A DNA stretch of 60,000 nucleotides from Cristatella mucedo (GCA_009760855.2 WPIO01000085.1:1707501-1767500), one strand, 5' to 3'; positions 47,267 through 59,852 are shown, counted from the first letter of the stretch. The notes: a model not told the origin generated them from the letters alone. Numbers and translations: made by a program.

Positions 47267-48424
47267 ATGGTGCGGCAAGCGTTGCGCCTGCTGGCAGCAG
47301 TGTCCGCGGCGTTCGCGCTCGTCCACTTGAACATTCTGCTCTGGGGCGTCACCGGTGGCTATGACTTGGGCGACGCCGACCGCCTGAGCCGGAGGAAGCC
47401 TTCCAACACACTCCTATTTCGATGGCCCCTCATCGACTCGCCAGGCGACCGTGCAGCCGAGGCCAACGTCACTCCCGAATGGCTTAGCAGCGTCGCCGCT
47501 CCAGCTGCTGCGACGAGCCCATCGTTGACGACCCTGGACGCGCTCGAGCGGTACGTGACCGGCTTCATTGGCATCGGTCGCCTGGGCAACAACATGTTCG
47601 TGTACGCGAGCGTCATGGGCGTGGCGCTGCGCCACAATCTGACGGTCGCCTACTGCCTCAGCGACTGGCAGCTGGAGTACTACGACGAGCTGCGCTCGCT
47701 GTTTCGCGTCACGGTCGCCGCCGCCCGATGCTCGTTCGACGCGGACCGCAGCGTCCGGGAGACGGGATGGGGCGTGTACAGCCGCGACGTCGACGACGCC
47801 GCTCTCTTCGGGCGGCAGACGTTCGTGCACTCGTACCTGCAGTCGTACAAGTACTTCGACGCCTACCGCCGCCAGGTGGCGCGCGAGTTCGAGCTGTCGC
47901 CGCCCTACGCGACCCTGGCCGACGACTTCTTGCGCCGCGCGGCCGGCGGCCGAGCGAACGTGACGTTCGTCGGCGTGCACTGGCGTCGCGGAGACATGAT
48001 CGCGCACGACCTGTACAGCGTCGCGCCCGAGTCCTACATTGGCCGCGCCATGGACTCGTACCGCGCCAAGTACGGCGGAAGTGACGGCGGCGGCGCACCG
48101 GCGACGGAAGGAGCGCCGGCGGGGGCGGCGCTCGTGTTCGTCGTGGCGAGCGACGACTCGGCGTGGGTGCACGCCGCGCTGGCGCGCCTGAACAGGACGT
48201 CGGACGTCGCGTACGCCGGCGGAACGAGCGCAGCGGGCGACCTCGCCATCTTGTCACGCTGCAATCACAGCGTCGTCACGAGCGGCTCGTACGGCTGGTG
48301 GGCCGCCTGGCTGGCCGGCGGCGACGTCGTCTACTACCGCAACTTCATGCCCAACTCGTCGCGCTTAGCCGCCGAGTACGCGCCCGACGACTACTATCCG
48401 TCGTCGTGGACCGGCCTCGATTGA
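47267..48424 (+). CDS. Galactoside alpha-1,2-fucosyltransferase (GT11), single exon
   Basis: This intact 385-residue protein is a type II Golgi glycosyltransferase of family GT11 (FUT1/FUT2-like). It transfers fucose from GDP-fucose to a terminal galactose in alpha-1,2 linkage. A hydrophobic membrane anchor spans about residues 5-28. The family's first motif, GRLGNN, is at 104-109; the donor-binding motif VHWRRGD at 237-243; and the C-terminal block (DLAILSRCNHS, then GWWAAWLAGGD) at 325-353, ending in SSWTGL, as in vertebrate FUT2. Six N-X-S/T sites (for example NVT at 67 and NRT at 309) suit a secreted-side protein. The frame is open upstream to 47084, but the ATG at 47267 is chosen because it places the anchor at the N-terminus. 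The coding part is very GC-rich compared with its flanks. Base-pair identity with 38629 onward begins in the last codons. Confidence 0.95.
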   Translation: MVRQALRLLAAVSAAFALVHLNILLWGVTGGYDLGDADRLSRRKPSNTLLFRWPLIDSPGDRAAEANVTPEWLSSVAAPAAATSPSLTTLDALERYVTGFIGIGRLGNNMFVYASVMGVALRHNLTVAYCLSDWQLEYYDELRSLFRVTVAAARCSFDADRSVRETGWGVYSRDVDDAALFGRQTFVHSYLQSYKYFDAYRRQVAREFELSPPYATLADDFLRRAAGGRANVTFVGVHWRRGDMIAHDLYSVAPESYIGRAMDSYRAKYGGSDGGGAPATEGAPAGAALVFVVASDDSAWVHAALARLNRTSDVAYAGGTSAAGDLAILSRCNHSVVTSGSYGWWAAWLAGGDVVYYRNFMPNSSRLAAEYAPDDYYPSSWTGLD

Positions 48425-49372
48425 ACGGGACAGTTCGCGCCGCTGCCGGCGGCGGCCCGGCACTGTCCCGTTCGACGATCCGCGTGGCGATGCAAAGCTC
48501 TGCAGTCGGCATGACTTACGCTGGTTAGTAGGACACGTGGTCAGTAAAGCGCTCTGGGAAGCAAGCAAACGCAGAAAGCGCAGAGAAGGCGCATTAGTGC
48601 TGGGGAGCAGGAAAAGCTGAGAGCTACGGATGTCCACGTCTTTAGCTGTGACGAAAAGTTAGGCTGCGTCGATTCACGTGGCAAACATTGATCTTGATGT
48701 ATTTTATCGATTGTAGAACGATGTGCATAGCCGTAGTCACTATAGGTGGATTTATAAGTACCTGCGTATATGTAAATAGATATATGCTGGTGTGAACGTT
48801 GACTGCAGGTGCACAGTGTACGCGTGAGTGTCAACGTAAGTGTACAGCGACGGCGACAGGAGGCAGCTGCCCCCTGCAGTGCATATATATGTATATATGT
48901 ATGTATAACTAAGTATTGCTTTTATTGCAACACCACGAGCCTTCTTCGGGTCTTTCCAATGCCTTCACGACCGGCACGTGGAAAGGCGTGCTGGCGACCT
49001 CAACATCCTTCAAACTCTTTCAGCTGTTTAGTTAAGGTTGCACTGACATGCATTGGGCCTGATCAAGTAAATATCTCTAGCATGCAAACGAACGCACGTA
49101 GCCAATGCGAGATCGAGCGAGCGCCTACTCTGAGCTGATCGGGCGGTACAGCGAGCCGGAAGCACGGAGCAGTACAGCCAGTCGAAAGCAGCGCCGGAAA
49201 TGATGATGACGTCGACTTTCCATCGACCGTTCGGTAGATAGGAGCTTATCGTGCCAGCGAATAGCCCAGAGACAGGAGTGAAAGAAAGCACGTGATCAAA
49301 CGGTTATTAGTAGCATTCGCAATGTCATCGAGTGTGACACGGTTAGGCGTGACGTGCACAGTGTCAACGTAC
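48409..49372 (+). repeat. Fucosyltransferase 3' flank, parental copy of a segmental duplication
   Basis: This stretch is repeated at 38629-41190. It includes the last codons of the GT11 gene. It lacks the CT/TA, SINE-2 and LINE-W insertions of the other copy and holds 124 bp (48591-48714) not seen there. Confidence 0.88.
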
Positions 49373-49564
49373 GAAATACGAGTGAGCCTGTGGACTCGCT
49401 TCGCTGAATCATAGTAGAAATGCAATTTTGTACTGAAATGCGGTCTGAATCTGTTACCTACCAGTTCACTTTGACCTCTGAATCATTGCAGCGCAGGTCA
49501 AACGATGCCCAGGAGATAAGAGAGGCAATAAGGTCACGTGACGATCAATTTTGTCCAGCGATGC

Positions 49565-51000
49565 TGCAAGGTGGCCCTAACTACGGCCTTTCTGAAATGT
49601 GCTGGGACATGACCTTGATGCGAATGACATATCGATTACGTTCGCTAAGCATGGCAGCATCAGATCTCTGCACTGTAGAAGCGGTACAATGGGAATGGCG
49701 TCAAGAGGACCTTCTTCTTAGACTGAGAGATGAATTTCAGGATGTCACTCGTGGCCTCCTTGAATTTAGACATCGAGGTGGTGCACGTAATTGAGGGAGA
49801 CTAATGCTGCGGGGTTGTTAACGAAAGGTAGGAGTCCATGCCATCCAGGAGAGCATGCTGAACTTGAAAGGGATGTACGATCTTGTCTTGTCTAGCTTGC
49901 TGGCAATGAAGTTAGTAAAGCGATCGGCTAGATCTTTAGATAAGGATCTTATCTGGAAGCGTCTAAGGCGGTGGTTGATGGTAGATACAAGTATTTTTAT
50001 ATTGTGCATCTTATATATATTGTGTGTGCATTCATCATATTTGTCTTATAAAGCTAGACTTGGCATTTGCTAGGATCCATTTGAGACGATCTAAAGTACT
50101 CAGAGTAGGCCATGACGATTGACTGTCAGTCCCGATCTCGTGCATATTTTCTCAAGCTTGAGCCTAATAGACTTAGCTAGTTTAATGTCTGCCGTAAACC
50201 ACGGGTCGTCTGGGCGAGGGTGCGAATTGAGCTTAGTCAGAGGTGCAAGCTCGTCGAGCATGTCAGCAAATGTCGTGCTGTAGCATTCCTCCCAACGATG
50301 AAAAGCCAGAATTGTGGGATTGAGCAGCAGGGGCGAAGAGGACATTCTCGCTCGGACAGCATTTGATCTAAAGCTTCTTGAGGTTTGCCTATTCGCAGAC
50401 GACTTTGGACGGGAAGCAGGACAGAAACTGTAGACTGAATGAGATGCGCATGAGATCGGATGATGAGCAGAATTTGGTAACAACGGGGGGATGATGGGCT
50501 CACTCTCGCGGGAGAATACTTTGATCGAGTGACCGACTCTCGTTGCGAGTGGCATCATGTACATATCGATCGCCCAAGATAAAATGAGTGAGTCGGAGAA
50601 CGAAATTCGGCACTCGGTGAGTCGTCAGTTAAGTTGTAAAAATGAATGCTAAAATCTCCCATAACGAGGAAAGATCGATTTCTTGCACGCAGAATCGAAA
50701 TGACACGACGGAGAAATCGGAGTTAAAAGATAGGAAGGTCACGGTGCTTGGGCAGGGTGAGGTGACAGATGACAGCCACCATTGGCAGCTTGCTGTCAGA
50801 GTGACTCTGACCAAGAGATTCGAAAGGCTGCTTCGAAGGGACTGCAAGCCGTTTGCTCATGAAAGAGGAACGGGAGACATTGTTTGACAACCTCCACCAT
50901 TTTCGCACCGTCCGCCGCCATTTTCGATTGATCTAGGGATACGGATTGACGAATGCGAAGCCCGTCTAGTTAGCGTTGGTTACGGTCGGGAAACTAGGCG
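49565..51000 (-). mobile_element. LINE-W 5' part: endonuclease end, linker and RT start
   Basis: The minus strand, read from high to low, has an endonuclease-like segment (about 50629-50950). The linker follows, with FADMLDELAPLTKLNSHPRP and DPWFTADIKLAKSIRLKLEK, then an RT start with FRKAVVRA near 49580. It covers a region absent from the other good copies and complements them. Frames are broken. Confidence 0.75.
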
Positions 51001-51449
51001 ATTTTTTCAGCTAGGTCGATCTTGGTGAAAGCGAACGGATCGAGATTGACGTCAGTAATCGTGTCATGTATTCCTAAGGATTTGTTTCACATTGAGCTAG
51101 AATTCCAAGGATCAGCTTTAAGATGGGCCGCCACGGTCATTATCATGCCGGGGTTACGGTCGGCCTGATGACCAATAAAGCAGTGTGATTCACAGCAGCA
51201 TTTGAAGGATGTCGCACAAAGCGGCAGGACACTACGGATTGCCATTGTTAGCGATGCCAAGTAAGCGGACTTCCGGCCACGTGACCTACGGGTGCAAAAG
51301 AATTGGGGCTTCCGGCCACGTGATTTCCAGCCGCCACGAAGGCTACGGGTAGGCCTTCTCTTGGAATTTCCCAATTTATGGACCCTGGCAGCAGCAACCG
51401 CAGCACGAAGTACAATTGAAAGACGATAGCGAATTGATAAAAGGCACGC
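51001..51449. other. No feature seen
   Basis: No gene or known repeat recognised; a repeated TTCCGGCCACGTGA motif occurs at 51272 and 51310. Confidence 0.4.
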
Positions 51450-51590
51450 ATGAGCACACCTACCGCTAACATGCTACCACTAACATGCCGCTACGAACGA
51501 TCGAGCTTCCTTTACAGCTTTTCGAAAGTTCCTAGAAAGAGATCAAGTTCTCTGAGGGTGCTATACAAATGTATCATTATTATTCTTAGT
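51450..51590 (+). mobile_element. LINE-W 3' end
   Basis: It has CTAACATGCTACCACTAAC, CCTAGAAAGAGATCAAGTTC, TCTGAGGGTGC and an ATT run. Confidence 0.85.
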
Positions 51591-51639
51591 ATACCTAATA
51601 GTGAGGTTACTAACAGCCGGCGAAGCTGAAGTCCATGCT

Positions 51640-51815
51640 CTCGGGGCGGGTCTCGGTGAGGTCACGGGTCAAGGTGAGGTTACGGGTCAAGATGAGGTCA
51701 CGGGTCAAGGTGAGGCCTCGGGTCTCGGTGAGGTCACGGGTCGTGGAGAGGTCATGAGTTGTGGCGGGGTCATGGGTCGTGGTGAGTTCATGGGTTGTGG
51801 TGAGGTCGCGGTGGC
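51640..51815. repeat. 18-bp minisatellite
   Basis: Nine to ten diverged copies of GTCACGGGTCAAGGTGAG. As 18 is a multiple of three, the plus strand encodes a hexapeptide repeat (GEVTGQ-like) in an open frame 51601-51852. Whether it is translated is unknown. Confidence 0.85.
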
Positions 51816-52695
51816 ACATGTGGACGCAGCCGAACGATGCGGAAAGTGGTAAGAAGTCCGCAGGCACGAAGTTTCATCTGCGTCTGCATCTGCTGTCAAT
51901 GAAAAAACCGATACGCTTTTAAACGGCTCTTAGCTGTATTGCTTGCCGTAAACGATGCTCGCACGAACGTAGATCTCTGGAAGAGAGCGGCGTCAGCCCT
52001 GAGTGGGCGCGGCGGCGGCATCGATGGGGCGGTGGCGACGGCGGCTCCTTCTAAACCACTCGATCTGCCTGCCGCACTAACGAGGCTCTCCGAAGCGGCT
52101 AGCTCGGGCGAGGCTCCTTTCAGCGAATCCATCGATTTCCATTTGAGACTCCCCCACTTTCCCGAATCTAGTCCGAATCCAGCGCGCGTGAGTGCGATTC
52201 GACCGACATGGGATTTCGACGCGGAGCGGCGACAGGGCTCGCGCGTTCGCGAGGGGGGCGGGCGTCAACGGGGGGGGGGTACCGCCGCGAGCAATCGCCT
52301 CGATAAAGATTCACCGTGACCAATTCTGGGCCGCCGCCGCAGCTCATCTTACACCGCATCATCTCATCTTATCTCATCTTATCTTATCAATCTTATCAAT
52401 CGTGCGAGCAATCGGAGCGACGGCGGCGGCAGATTTCAGCGAATCCATCCATTTCCATTTTTGCGATTCCACCCACACGACGGCGGCATGGCCTGCAGGC
52501 CGTGCCGCCGCCTCTGCAGGTGGCGGGGCGTCGACGCCTGAGGCGCTTTCCGTCATGCCGCCGCTCTATTGCCGGTCAAACGGCAGCAGCCGGGTTAAGA
52601 GTGGGCATGGCGGCTCTTGAGTTGCATTCCGACGTCGGGAGACCACCGCGGCCCACTTTAGTGGCGAAATACTTTATTTCAGATAGGAACGTGCG
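51816..52695. other. GC-rich spacer downstream of gene C
   Basis: Overlapping frames on both strands lack recognisable domains. A local duplication of TTCAGCGAATCCATC is at 52118 and 52434. The end of the gene C transcript is probably here (AATAAA at 52673). Confidence 0.45.
52673..52678 (-). terminator. Candidate polyadenylation signal for gene C
   Basis: The minus strand reads AATAAA about 250 bases after the TGA of asparaginase-like gene C. The distance is normal for a 3' UTR. Confidence 0.4.
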
Positions 52696-52699
52696 TAGT

Positions 52700-52805
52700 T
52701 CTCTGTCTGTCTGTGTCTGTGTCTGTCTCTGTCTCTCTGTCTCTCTCTGTTTGTCTCTGTCTTTCTGTCTGTCTGTCTGTCTGCCTGTCTGTCTCTCTCT
52801 CTGTC
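52700..52805. repeat. (CTGT)n/(CT)n microsatellite
   Basis: CTGT and CTCT runs lie just downstream of the gene C stop codon on the transcribed strand. Confidence 0.93.
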
Positions 52806-52926
52806 GTCGGTCGCCGGCTGCCGTTCCACCGATCAACCGGCGGTGGCGGCTGCGCGTGCGAGCTTATCCAATCATCTCAGCAACAGCCGTCGTGATGCCT
52901 CGCCGCGGCGCCCAGGTGTCGCCGCT

Positions 52927-55900
52927 TCAGTCGACGGCGGCGACACGCTCGGGCTCGAACGAGTCGCCGTGCTCGATGCCGTACGTGAGCAGGCCGTCGC
53001 TGATGGCGGCCCACGCCATGCCCAGGCTGTTGAACGAGACGCCCACGTCGCCGCCGCTGCCCACGACGATGGCGCCCATCATGCTCGGTCCGAGTCTCGC
53101 CACAGCACTCTCGATGGCAGCGTCCGCCGCAGCCTGCGCCGTCATACCTGCGTCATAACGCAAAGAGGCGCCGGCGGCGAGCGCACGGTAAGCCAAGTGC
53201 GGCCCAGCGCGAAGTCATCGGAGCGAGGCTTTGAGCTCTTCGAGCTCTCGGGCGCGCTCAAGCTAGCTCGCTCGCTTGCTCGCTCACCATCTCGCATTCG
53301 GTCAAGGACGTCCTTGGCAAGGACGGCGCGAGCGATGAACTCGCCGACGCCCGTAGTGGACACCGCGCCCACTTCGTTGTCAGCATAGCCGCCGCAGCCG
53401 ACGATAGGGCTGTCACCTGAAATGCGGCATCGCCGGGGAGCGCCCACTCGCGGGGAACGCCCAATCGCGTACGCCAGCGGCAAGGCATCGCTAGCGCACG
53501 ACCCCGTGCAGACCCCATGCAGTGATTCGGCGCCTCTATCAAAACGCCTCCTAGCCGCAGCCCATGGTAAATCGCCGCTTGCCTCGGCGACGAATAGTAA
53601 AGAAATAAAGTTCAATATTAAAATAAAAAAATAATCTAATAAATAAATAAAATAATAGCCAAGAAGAGGAGCCAGAAACAAGAAGCAAACCAAAAATGAA
53701 TAGCCAGCAATTTACGGCAGCATTCGAACCAAGCAAAGATTGTAATAACAATTTTACATTTGATATAGCGCCCTCAGGGAGCTTAATCTCTTTCTAGGCA
53801 CTTTACATTAGCTACAAAGACAGCACAATCGAATGGTTAGTACTAGCATGCTCAACAAGTAAAAAGAATAACATGGTTAGGGGTGGCGTGCACAAGGTCA
53901 GCATGCAACCGTGGTTAGCTGTAGCAGCATGCACAGTCTCAGCACGCATAATGCATGACGGTTGAATCACAGAGATCCACTAAATGCTGTCATAAATAAA
54001 TGCGTTTTTAGTCTCTTTTTTAAATGTGGTCAAGTCAGGGGATGTCATGATGCAAATCGGAAGTGAGCTCCAAGCTTTATGAGCATACGAACTATAGGCA
54101 GTGTTCAAGTGATTTGAGGTTTGCAAGTGGCACAGGTAAACGATTAGATTCCAAAAAGCGGGTGCTAAGATACTTAGCGTGGCGAGGGGGGGCTATATTT
54201 GATAGGTAGGATGGATGTATTTGATAGGTAGGCTATATCTGATAGGTAGGCTGGAGCCAAAGAATGCACGGGCCTAAAAGGGAGTGACTAAACCTTGAAG
54301 TCGATGCTTCGTTTGGCTGGGAGCTAGCGCAGGTCGGCGAGAAGTGGCGGCACGATGTGGCAACTGCAGACGCTCACGACAGACAAGCAAGCAAGCGTAG
54401 CTGCCGAGTTTTGCACCAGCTCCAAGCACCTGATTAAGCAGGCCCGTAGGCCAGCAAGCAGTTAGTCGCAGAAGTCAAGACGGGATGTCGCGCACGAACC
54501 AATTTAGAAGTGGTAATCCTGCCTAAACGAGCCCAAGTTATAGCAACGCTATGCAGTTTAAAGTAGACGAGACTTTATTGTGGAGCTGATGTGGTCGTTG
54601 AACGAAAGGTCACTTTGGAACATGACACCTAGATTTCGTGCATATTCAACATAAGATAAGCTGGCAGAGCCGATTGCGAGCTATAGCCCTTCTAATTTCT
54701 GAATCCCACTTAGTTTTCACATAGCTACTAAGTTGGTTTTATCATCATTCAATTTAAGAAAGTTTGCTGCCATCCATGCGCGGACCTCGTCACTACATGC
54801 AGCGTTGAGAAAATTTGACTTGAAAGCTGGGAGGGATCAAAGCAAAGGTACAGCTGAGTGGCATCTGCGCAGAAGTGAGAGCCTAGATATTGCTTGGCAA
54901 TCACATCGGGAAGAGGGAGAGTATTAACTATATTAGAGTATAGACCGTGAAAAGAGCGGAACCGAGCACGGATCCCCGAGGTACCAGATATTTCAAGGTT
55001 CCTCGGACGATCTTTGTCCATTCACGTCTACACTCTGGAGTCTCTCACTGAGATAGGACCTGAACCTTTGCAATGCAGTACCAGTGATGACCAGGCGAGA
55101 TGAGAAGCCCTCAAGATGGACTTAGTGATCGTTTGTATCAAAAGCTGCCGGAAGATCGAGCAAAACAAGCAGAGATACTACGCCCATGTCTGCATTCCTA
55201 AGTAGGTCGTTGTACACCCGAAGCAATGCCGACTCTATGGAATGACTTGCTCAAAAACCAGACTGAAACTTACTAGCAAGGTTTGAAGTTTCAATATATG
55301 AGTCAAGCATGATATTACACACCGTTCAATCACGTTTCTCTTTGCAGAAAATGTACAGCTCCTAGAAAGAGATTGAGTTCTCAGAGGGCACTTTATCAAG
55401 TGCATTATTATTATTATTATTATGAGTTCAGCTGGTCAGCCACGACTCGTGCCAGTGTCTTTGATAGGAACGGTAGAAGAGAGACTAGGAGACAGCTGCT
55501 CCTTAAGTTCTCTTGGTCTAGTGTTGCTTTCTTGAGTATTAGCCTGACTACAACCACCATTGCGAAAAGTGGTGTGACATGACCTGAGGCTAATGAAATA
55601 TTTATGATGTTAGTTATGCATGGCAGCAGCAGATCAATGCATCGTAGAAGCAGGCCAGTGGGAATAGGCTCCAGAGGACTAGTTGTCATCTTTGATTGGG
55701 AGCTGAATATGTACATATACACATTGAGTATATATATACACACACACATATATATATATATATATGTATTAGTATTAGTAATTAGTAATATATATTACTA
55801 ATATATATATATATATATGTATATATATTCAGCTCCCAATCAATAATATATATATATATATATGTATACATACTCATACATATATATATATATATATATA

Positions 55901-56458
55901 TATACACTCAAATATATATATATATATATATGCGTGTGTATTTGCATATATATATATATAAAAGAAAATATATTAGATTATTAAAATCCTAAATAGTCCC
56001 TAGCAAACCGCTGTTCGTCGTGCGGCCAGTGCAGCCTCCGACACAAGAGCACAGATTGGGTTAGAGCACCCTGAGCGAAGCATTCGTAACAGCGAACCCA
56101 TCATGCGAAACAGATGAAGCTGCCGACGCCGCCTACCGACGCGTCCACGCATCTTAAACGTCCTTCCGCCGGTCGAGGTGGCGACGGCCACGTTTCCATT
56201 CGCGTCGATCACAACCGCCCCGACCGTGTCCTTGCATTTGACCGCCAGAGGTGAATTTTGCACGGCAGACGCCCGATCCGCCGCTCCGGTCGGCGAAGGA
56301 AGACGCAGCTGCTGCTGCTGCATCGTTTCGACGGATGCCGCCGCCGCCGCTGCTGCTGAGTCGCTACTACAAAGGCGGGCCCGGGGTCGGCGCTGCTTGG
56401 CGCGCGGCTCACGCGAGCCGCAACAGGGACAGGGCGAGGAGCCGCCCAAATATAACTC

Positions 56459-56502
<44 letters not shown>

Positions 56503-57532
56503 TTATCAATAATAATATTAACTTACTAATAATAATAACTTACTACTACTACTACTAACTTAATAATAGCCTAATAATAAAAATAATAACCTAATATTAT
56601 TATTATTGTTAACTTAATAATAATAATAATTTTAGAGGAGAGGCGAGGAGCCGCCAAAATATTAACTCTTGTCGGCCTCCTCTTTTCATTTCACCTACTC
56701 AACTTTGGGTACATCGCTTTACTTTGCAGTAGAAGACAAACTTGGCTGTCTCATGCACTTCGCGATGACAAATGTGGGAATCTATATTATTATTATTAAC
56801 CCATATTTGTCATCGCGAAGTGCATGAGACAGCCAAGTTTGTCTTCTACTGCAAAGTAAAGCGATGTACCCAAAGTGGAGTAGGTGAAATGAAAAGAGGA
56901 GGCCGACAAGAGTTAATATTTTGGCGGCTCCTCGCCTCTCCTCTAAAATTATTATTATTATTATAAAGTTAATAATAATAACAATATTAGGTTATTATTA
57001 TTATCATTAGGCTATTATTAAGTTATTAGTAGTAGTAAGTTATTATTATTATTAAGTTAATATTATTATTGATAAGTTATTATTATTATTATTATTATTA
57101 TGCTCTCCTGACTCTGCTATGCTTCCCACTTTCTCTTTGTTGCGTGAGACGAAGTCTGTTGGCTACCGAATGCGTACCGAAAGCCGCTTAGGCTGTGAGT
57201 TCGCTATACAAAACTCTCCTGCGTAACGCCCACATGGTCTTTATGACTTTGTGGAGTTACTGATGGAGATACAAGCATCTCCGCCCGTTACTTGGCTACG
57301 GCGAGCGTCGGAGCAGAGAGCGCCTGCAGGGGGCGCGAGGCGCGAGTTCGCGTCGAGCTTACGCGGCCTGTGAGCAGGCGAGCGCGGCGGCAGCGGCGGC
57401 GCAGTCCTTCTGGTAGAACGCCTCCGAAATGTCGGTCAAAAAGTAGTCGTCGGACTCCAAGCGAAGGCCTCGCGCCTTGGCATAGTCGACTGCGCCCGAG
57501 GCGACGAGCAGCGCAGAGTCTGCAGCCGGAGT
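52927..57532 (-). CDS. Isoaspartyl peptidase/L-asparaginase-like gene C, 3' part
   Basis: Minus-strand exons 57532-57363, 56366-56137, 53416-53288 and 53147-52927 (TGA) join in phase. The first matches the region before the linker ([20 protein letters not shown]). The second has an Ala/Gln-rich stretch and the cleavage site DTVGAVVID with threonine codon 56225-56227, then ATSTGG and GRVG. The third has [13 protein letters not shown] and STTGVGE, and is 129 bp like its counterpart in gene A. The fourth has the C-terminal MAWAAISDG. All catalytic motifs of the beta chain are intact. The acceptor at 56366 was chosen because it keeps phase; an alternative near 56393 does not. The N-terminal exons with HGGAG were not found between 57533 and 60000 and probably lie past the window end. 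The intron 53417-56136 holds nested LINE-W copies. Confidence 0.85.
53745..55295 (-). mobile_element. LINE-W copy, low-coordinate part, in the gene C intron
   Basis: The minus strand reads from FQSGF (followed by a stop) through [29 protein letters not shown], the decayed YADD (CADATQLYL) and RT C-terminus to the tail with its end at 53745. It belongs to the same insertion as 55422-55720. Confidence 0.88.
55296..55421 (+). mobile_element. LINE-W 3' tail nested inside an opposite-strand LINE-W
   Basis: A plus-strand tail (TTTGCAGAAAATGTACAGC, CCTAGAAAGAGATTGAGTTC, ATT run) interrupts the minus-strand copy exactly between ADQLNS and ASKFQSGF. Confidence 0.9.
55422..55720 (-). mobile_element. 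LINE-W copy, RT finger part
   Basis: The minus strand reads [33 protein letters not shown] and [16 protein letters not shown], continuous with 55295 after removal of the nested tail. Confidence 0.9.
55693..55970. repeat. TA-rich tract with inverted repeat ends
   Basis: TGATTGGGAGCTGAATATG (55692-55712) recurs inverted as ATATTCAGCTCCCAATCA (about 55826-55843), enclosing TA/CA repeats. TA-rich sequence continues to 55970. Confidence 0.8.
56461..57102. repeat. Large inverted repeat, ~310-bp arms
   Basis: The arms 56461-56775 and 56797-57102 are nearly exact reverse complements, including AAT-rich outer parts and a unique inner part (for example TGCACTTCGCGATGACAAAT on the left against ATTTGTCATCGCGAAGTGCA on the right). 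The ~20-bp spacer is TATTATTATTATTAAC-like. A partial direct copy of the inner sequence (AGGAGCCGCCCAAATATAAC) lies just outside the left arm at about 56436. It sits in the gene C intron 56367-57362. Confidence 0.93.
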
Positions 57533-58781
<1,249 letters not shown>

Positions 58782-59179
58782 GAGAGATGACGAAGTGATG
58801 ATGGTGCTATTTCGCACCCAGCATCTCTGCCATCTCAAATAGCGATGCACAGCAAATGCAAAAGCAGCCGACAAGGACCCCCCCCCCACTGGTGGTGCAC
58901 CACTCCAATCATTGTCCGGTAGCTATCGTGCAATGCCAGCCCCACCCCCGACCGCTTTGAACAACCACGCTGCCTTTGATCACGTGACACTATCAACCTT
59001 TGCATCGCAAAGCAGCACGACCTAGCAATTAGGTTTGAACTGAGGAAGTTCTCGGCTTGAAAATATTCAAGGAATGCAACAGAGAGAACTCGTGGCTCCG
59101 TGAAAGTAAACCGCAACAAAAATAAAAGAAACTCGGAAGTCAGTGAGCGAGTGAGACAGAGACAAGCAGATGAATAGAT

Positions 59180-59375
59180 TAGAGAGAGAGAGAGAGAGAG
59201 AGAGAGGCAGGGGAGAGAGAGAGAGAGACAGGGGAGAGAGAGAAATGGAGGGAGAGGGGAGAGGGAGAGAGGGAGAGGGGAGAGAGGGAGAGGGGAGGGA
59301 GGGAGAGAGAAAGAGAGGGGGGAGAGGGATGGAGAGAGGAAGGGAGAGAGAAAGAGAGAGGGGGAGAGAGAGAAG
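59180..59375. repeat. GA/GGGA-rich low-complexity tract
   Basis: Purine-only sequence with GGGA interruptions. Confidence 0.93.
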
Positions 59376-59391
59376 GTCGTGAAGAGAGTGG

Positions 59392-59455
59392 GAGGCAATT
59401 GACCATGACCTCCCACTTTGAGGCAATTGACCATGACCTCCCACTTTGAGGCAAT
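59392..59455. repeat. 28-bp tandem repeat, 2.3 copies
   Basis: GAGGCAATTGACCATGACCT plus CCCACTTT is repeated twice exactly, with a third partial copy. Confidence 0.9.
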
Positions 59456-59539
59456 TGGTCAAGAAAGAAAAAAAGCAACGAAAAATAATTGAGAAGAATT
59501 CTCCGCATCACACGACATCCGCTGAGTTGACGACAATAA

Positions 59540-59817
59540 AAAGAACCTAAAGTTGCATTCAGTTATCCATAGAATTTAGTGGGTCCCCGTGATTCGTCCT
59601 TTGTGTGCTTTTGCGTGCTGACACTGTGCATGCTGCCACTAGCCACATTTGCATGCTGACCCCTGTGTGGGAAAGCCACCTCTAACCTCTAACCATACTA
59701 TGCTTGCTGTCGTTGAGCATGCCACCACTAAAAATTCAATCACGCTTACTGCTCAGCAAATTTAAAGTGCCTAGAAAGATATTGAGTTCTCTGAGGGTGC
59801 TATAACAAACGTTTTAT
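59540..59817 (+). mobile_element. LINE-W 3' end
   Basis: It starts in the last codons (AAAAGAACCTAAAGTTGC), with GTGGGTCCCCGTGATTCGTC, the 3' UTR and the tail with a short ATT run. Confidence 0.88.
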
Positions 59818-59852
59818 TATCGTTTGAGGCAACGCCTGTGGCAGGCCCAGCA

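Noticed and set aside
47414-48257. Frames of 182-252 codons opposite the fucosyltransferase
   Set aside because: They are antisense shadows of a GC-rich real gene with a complete GT11 protein.
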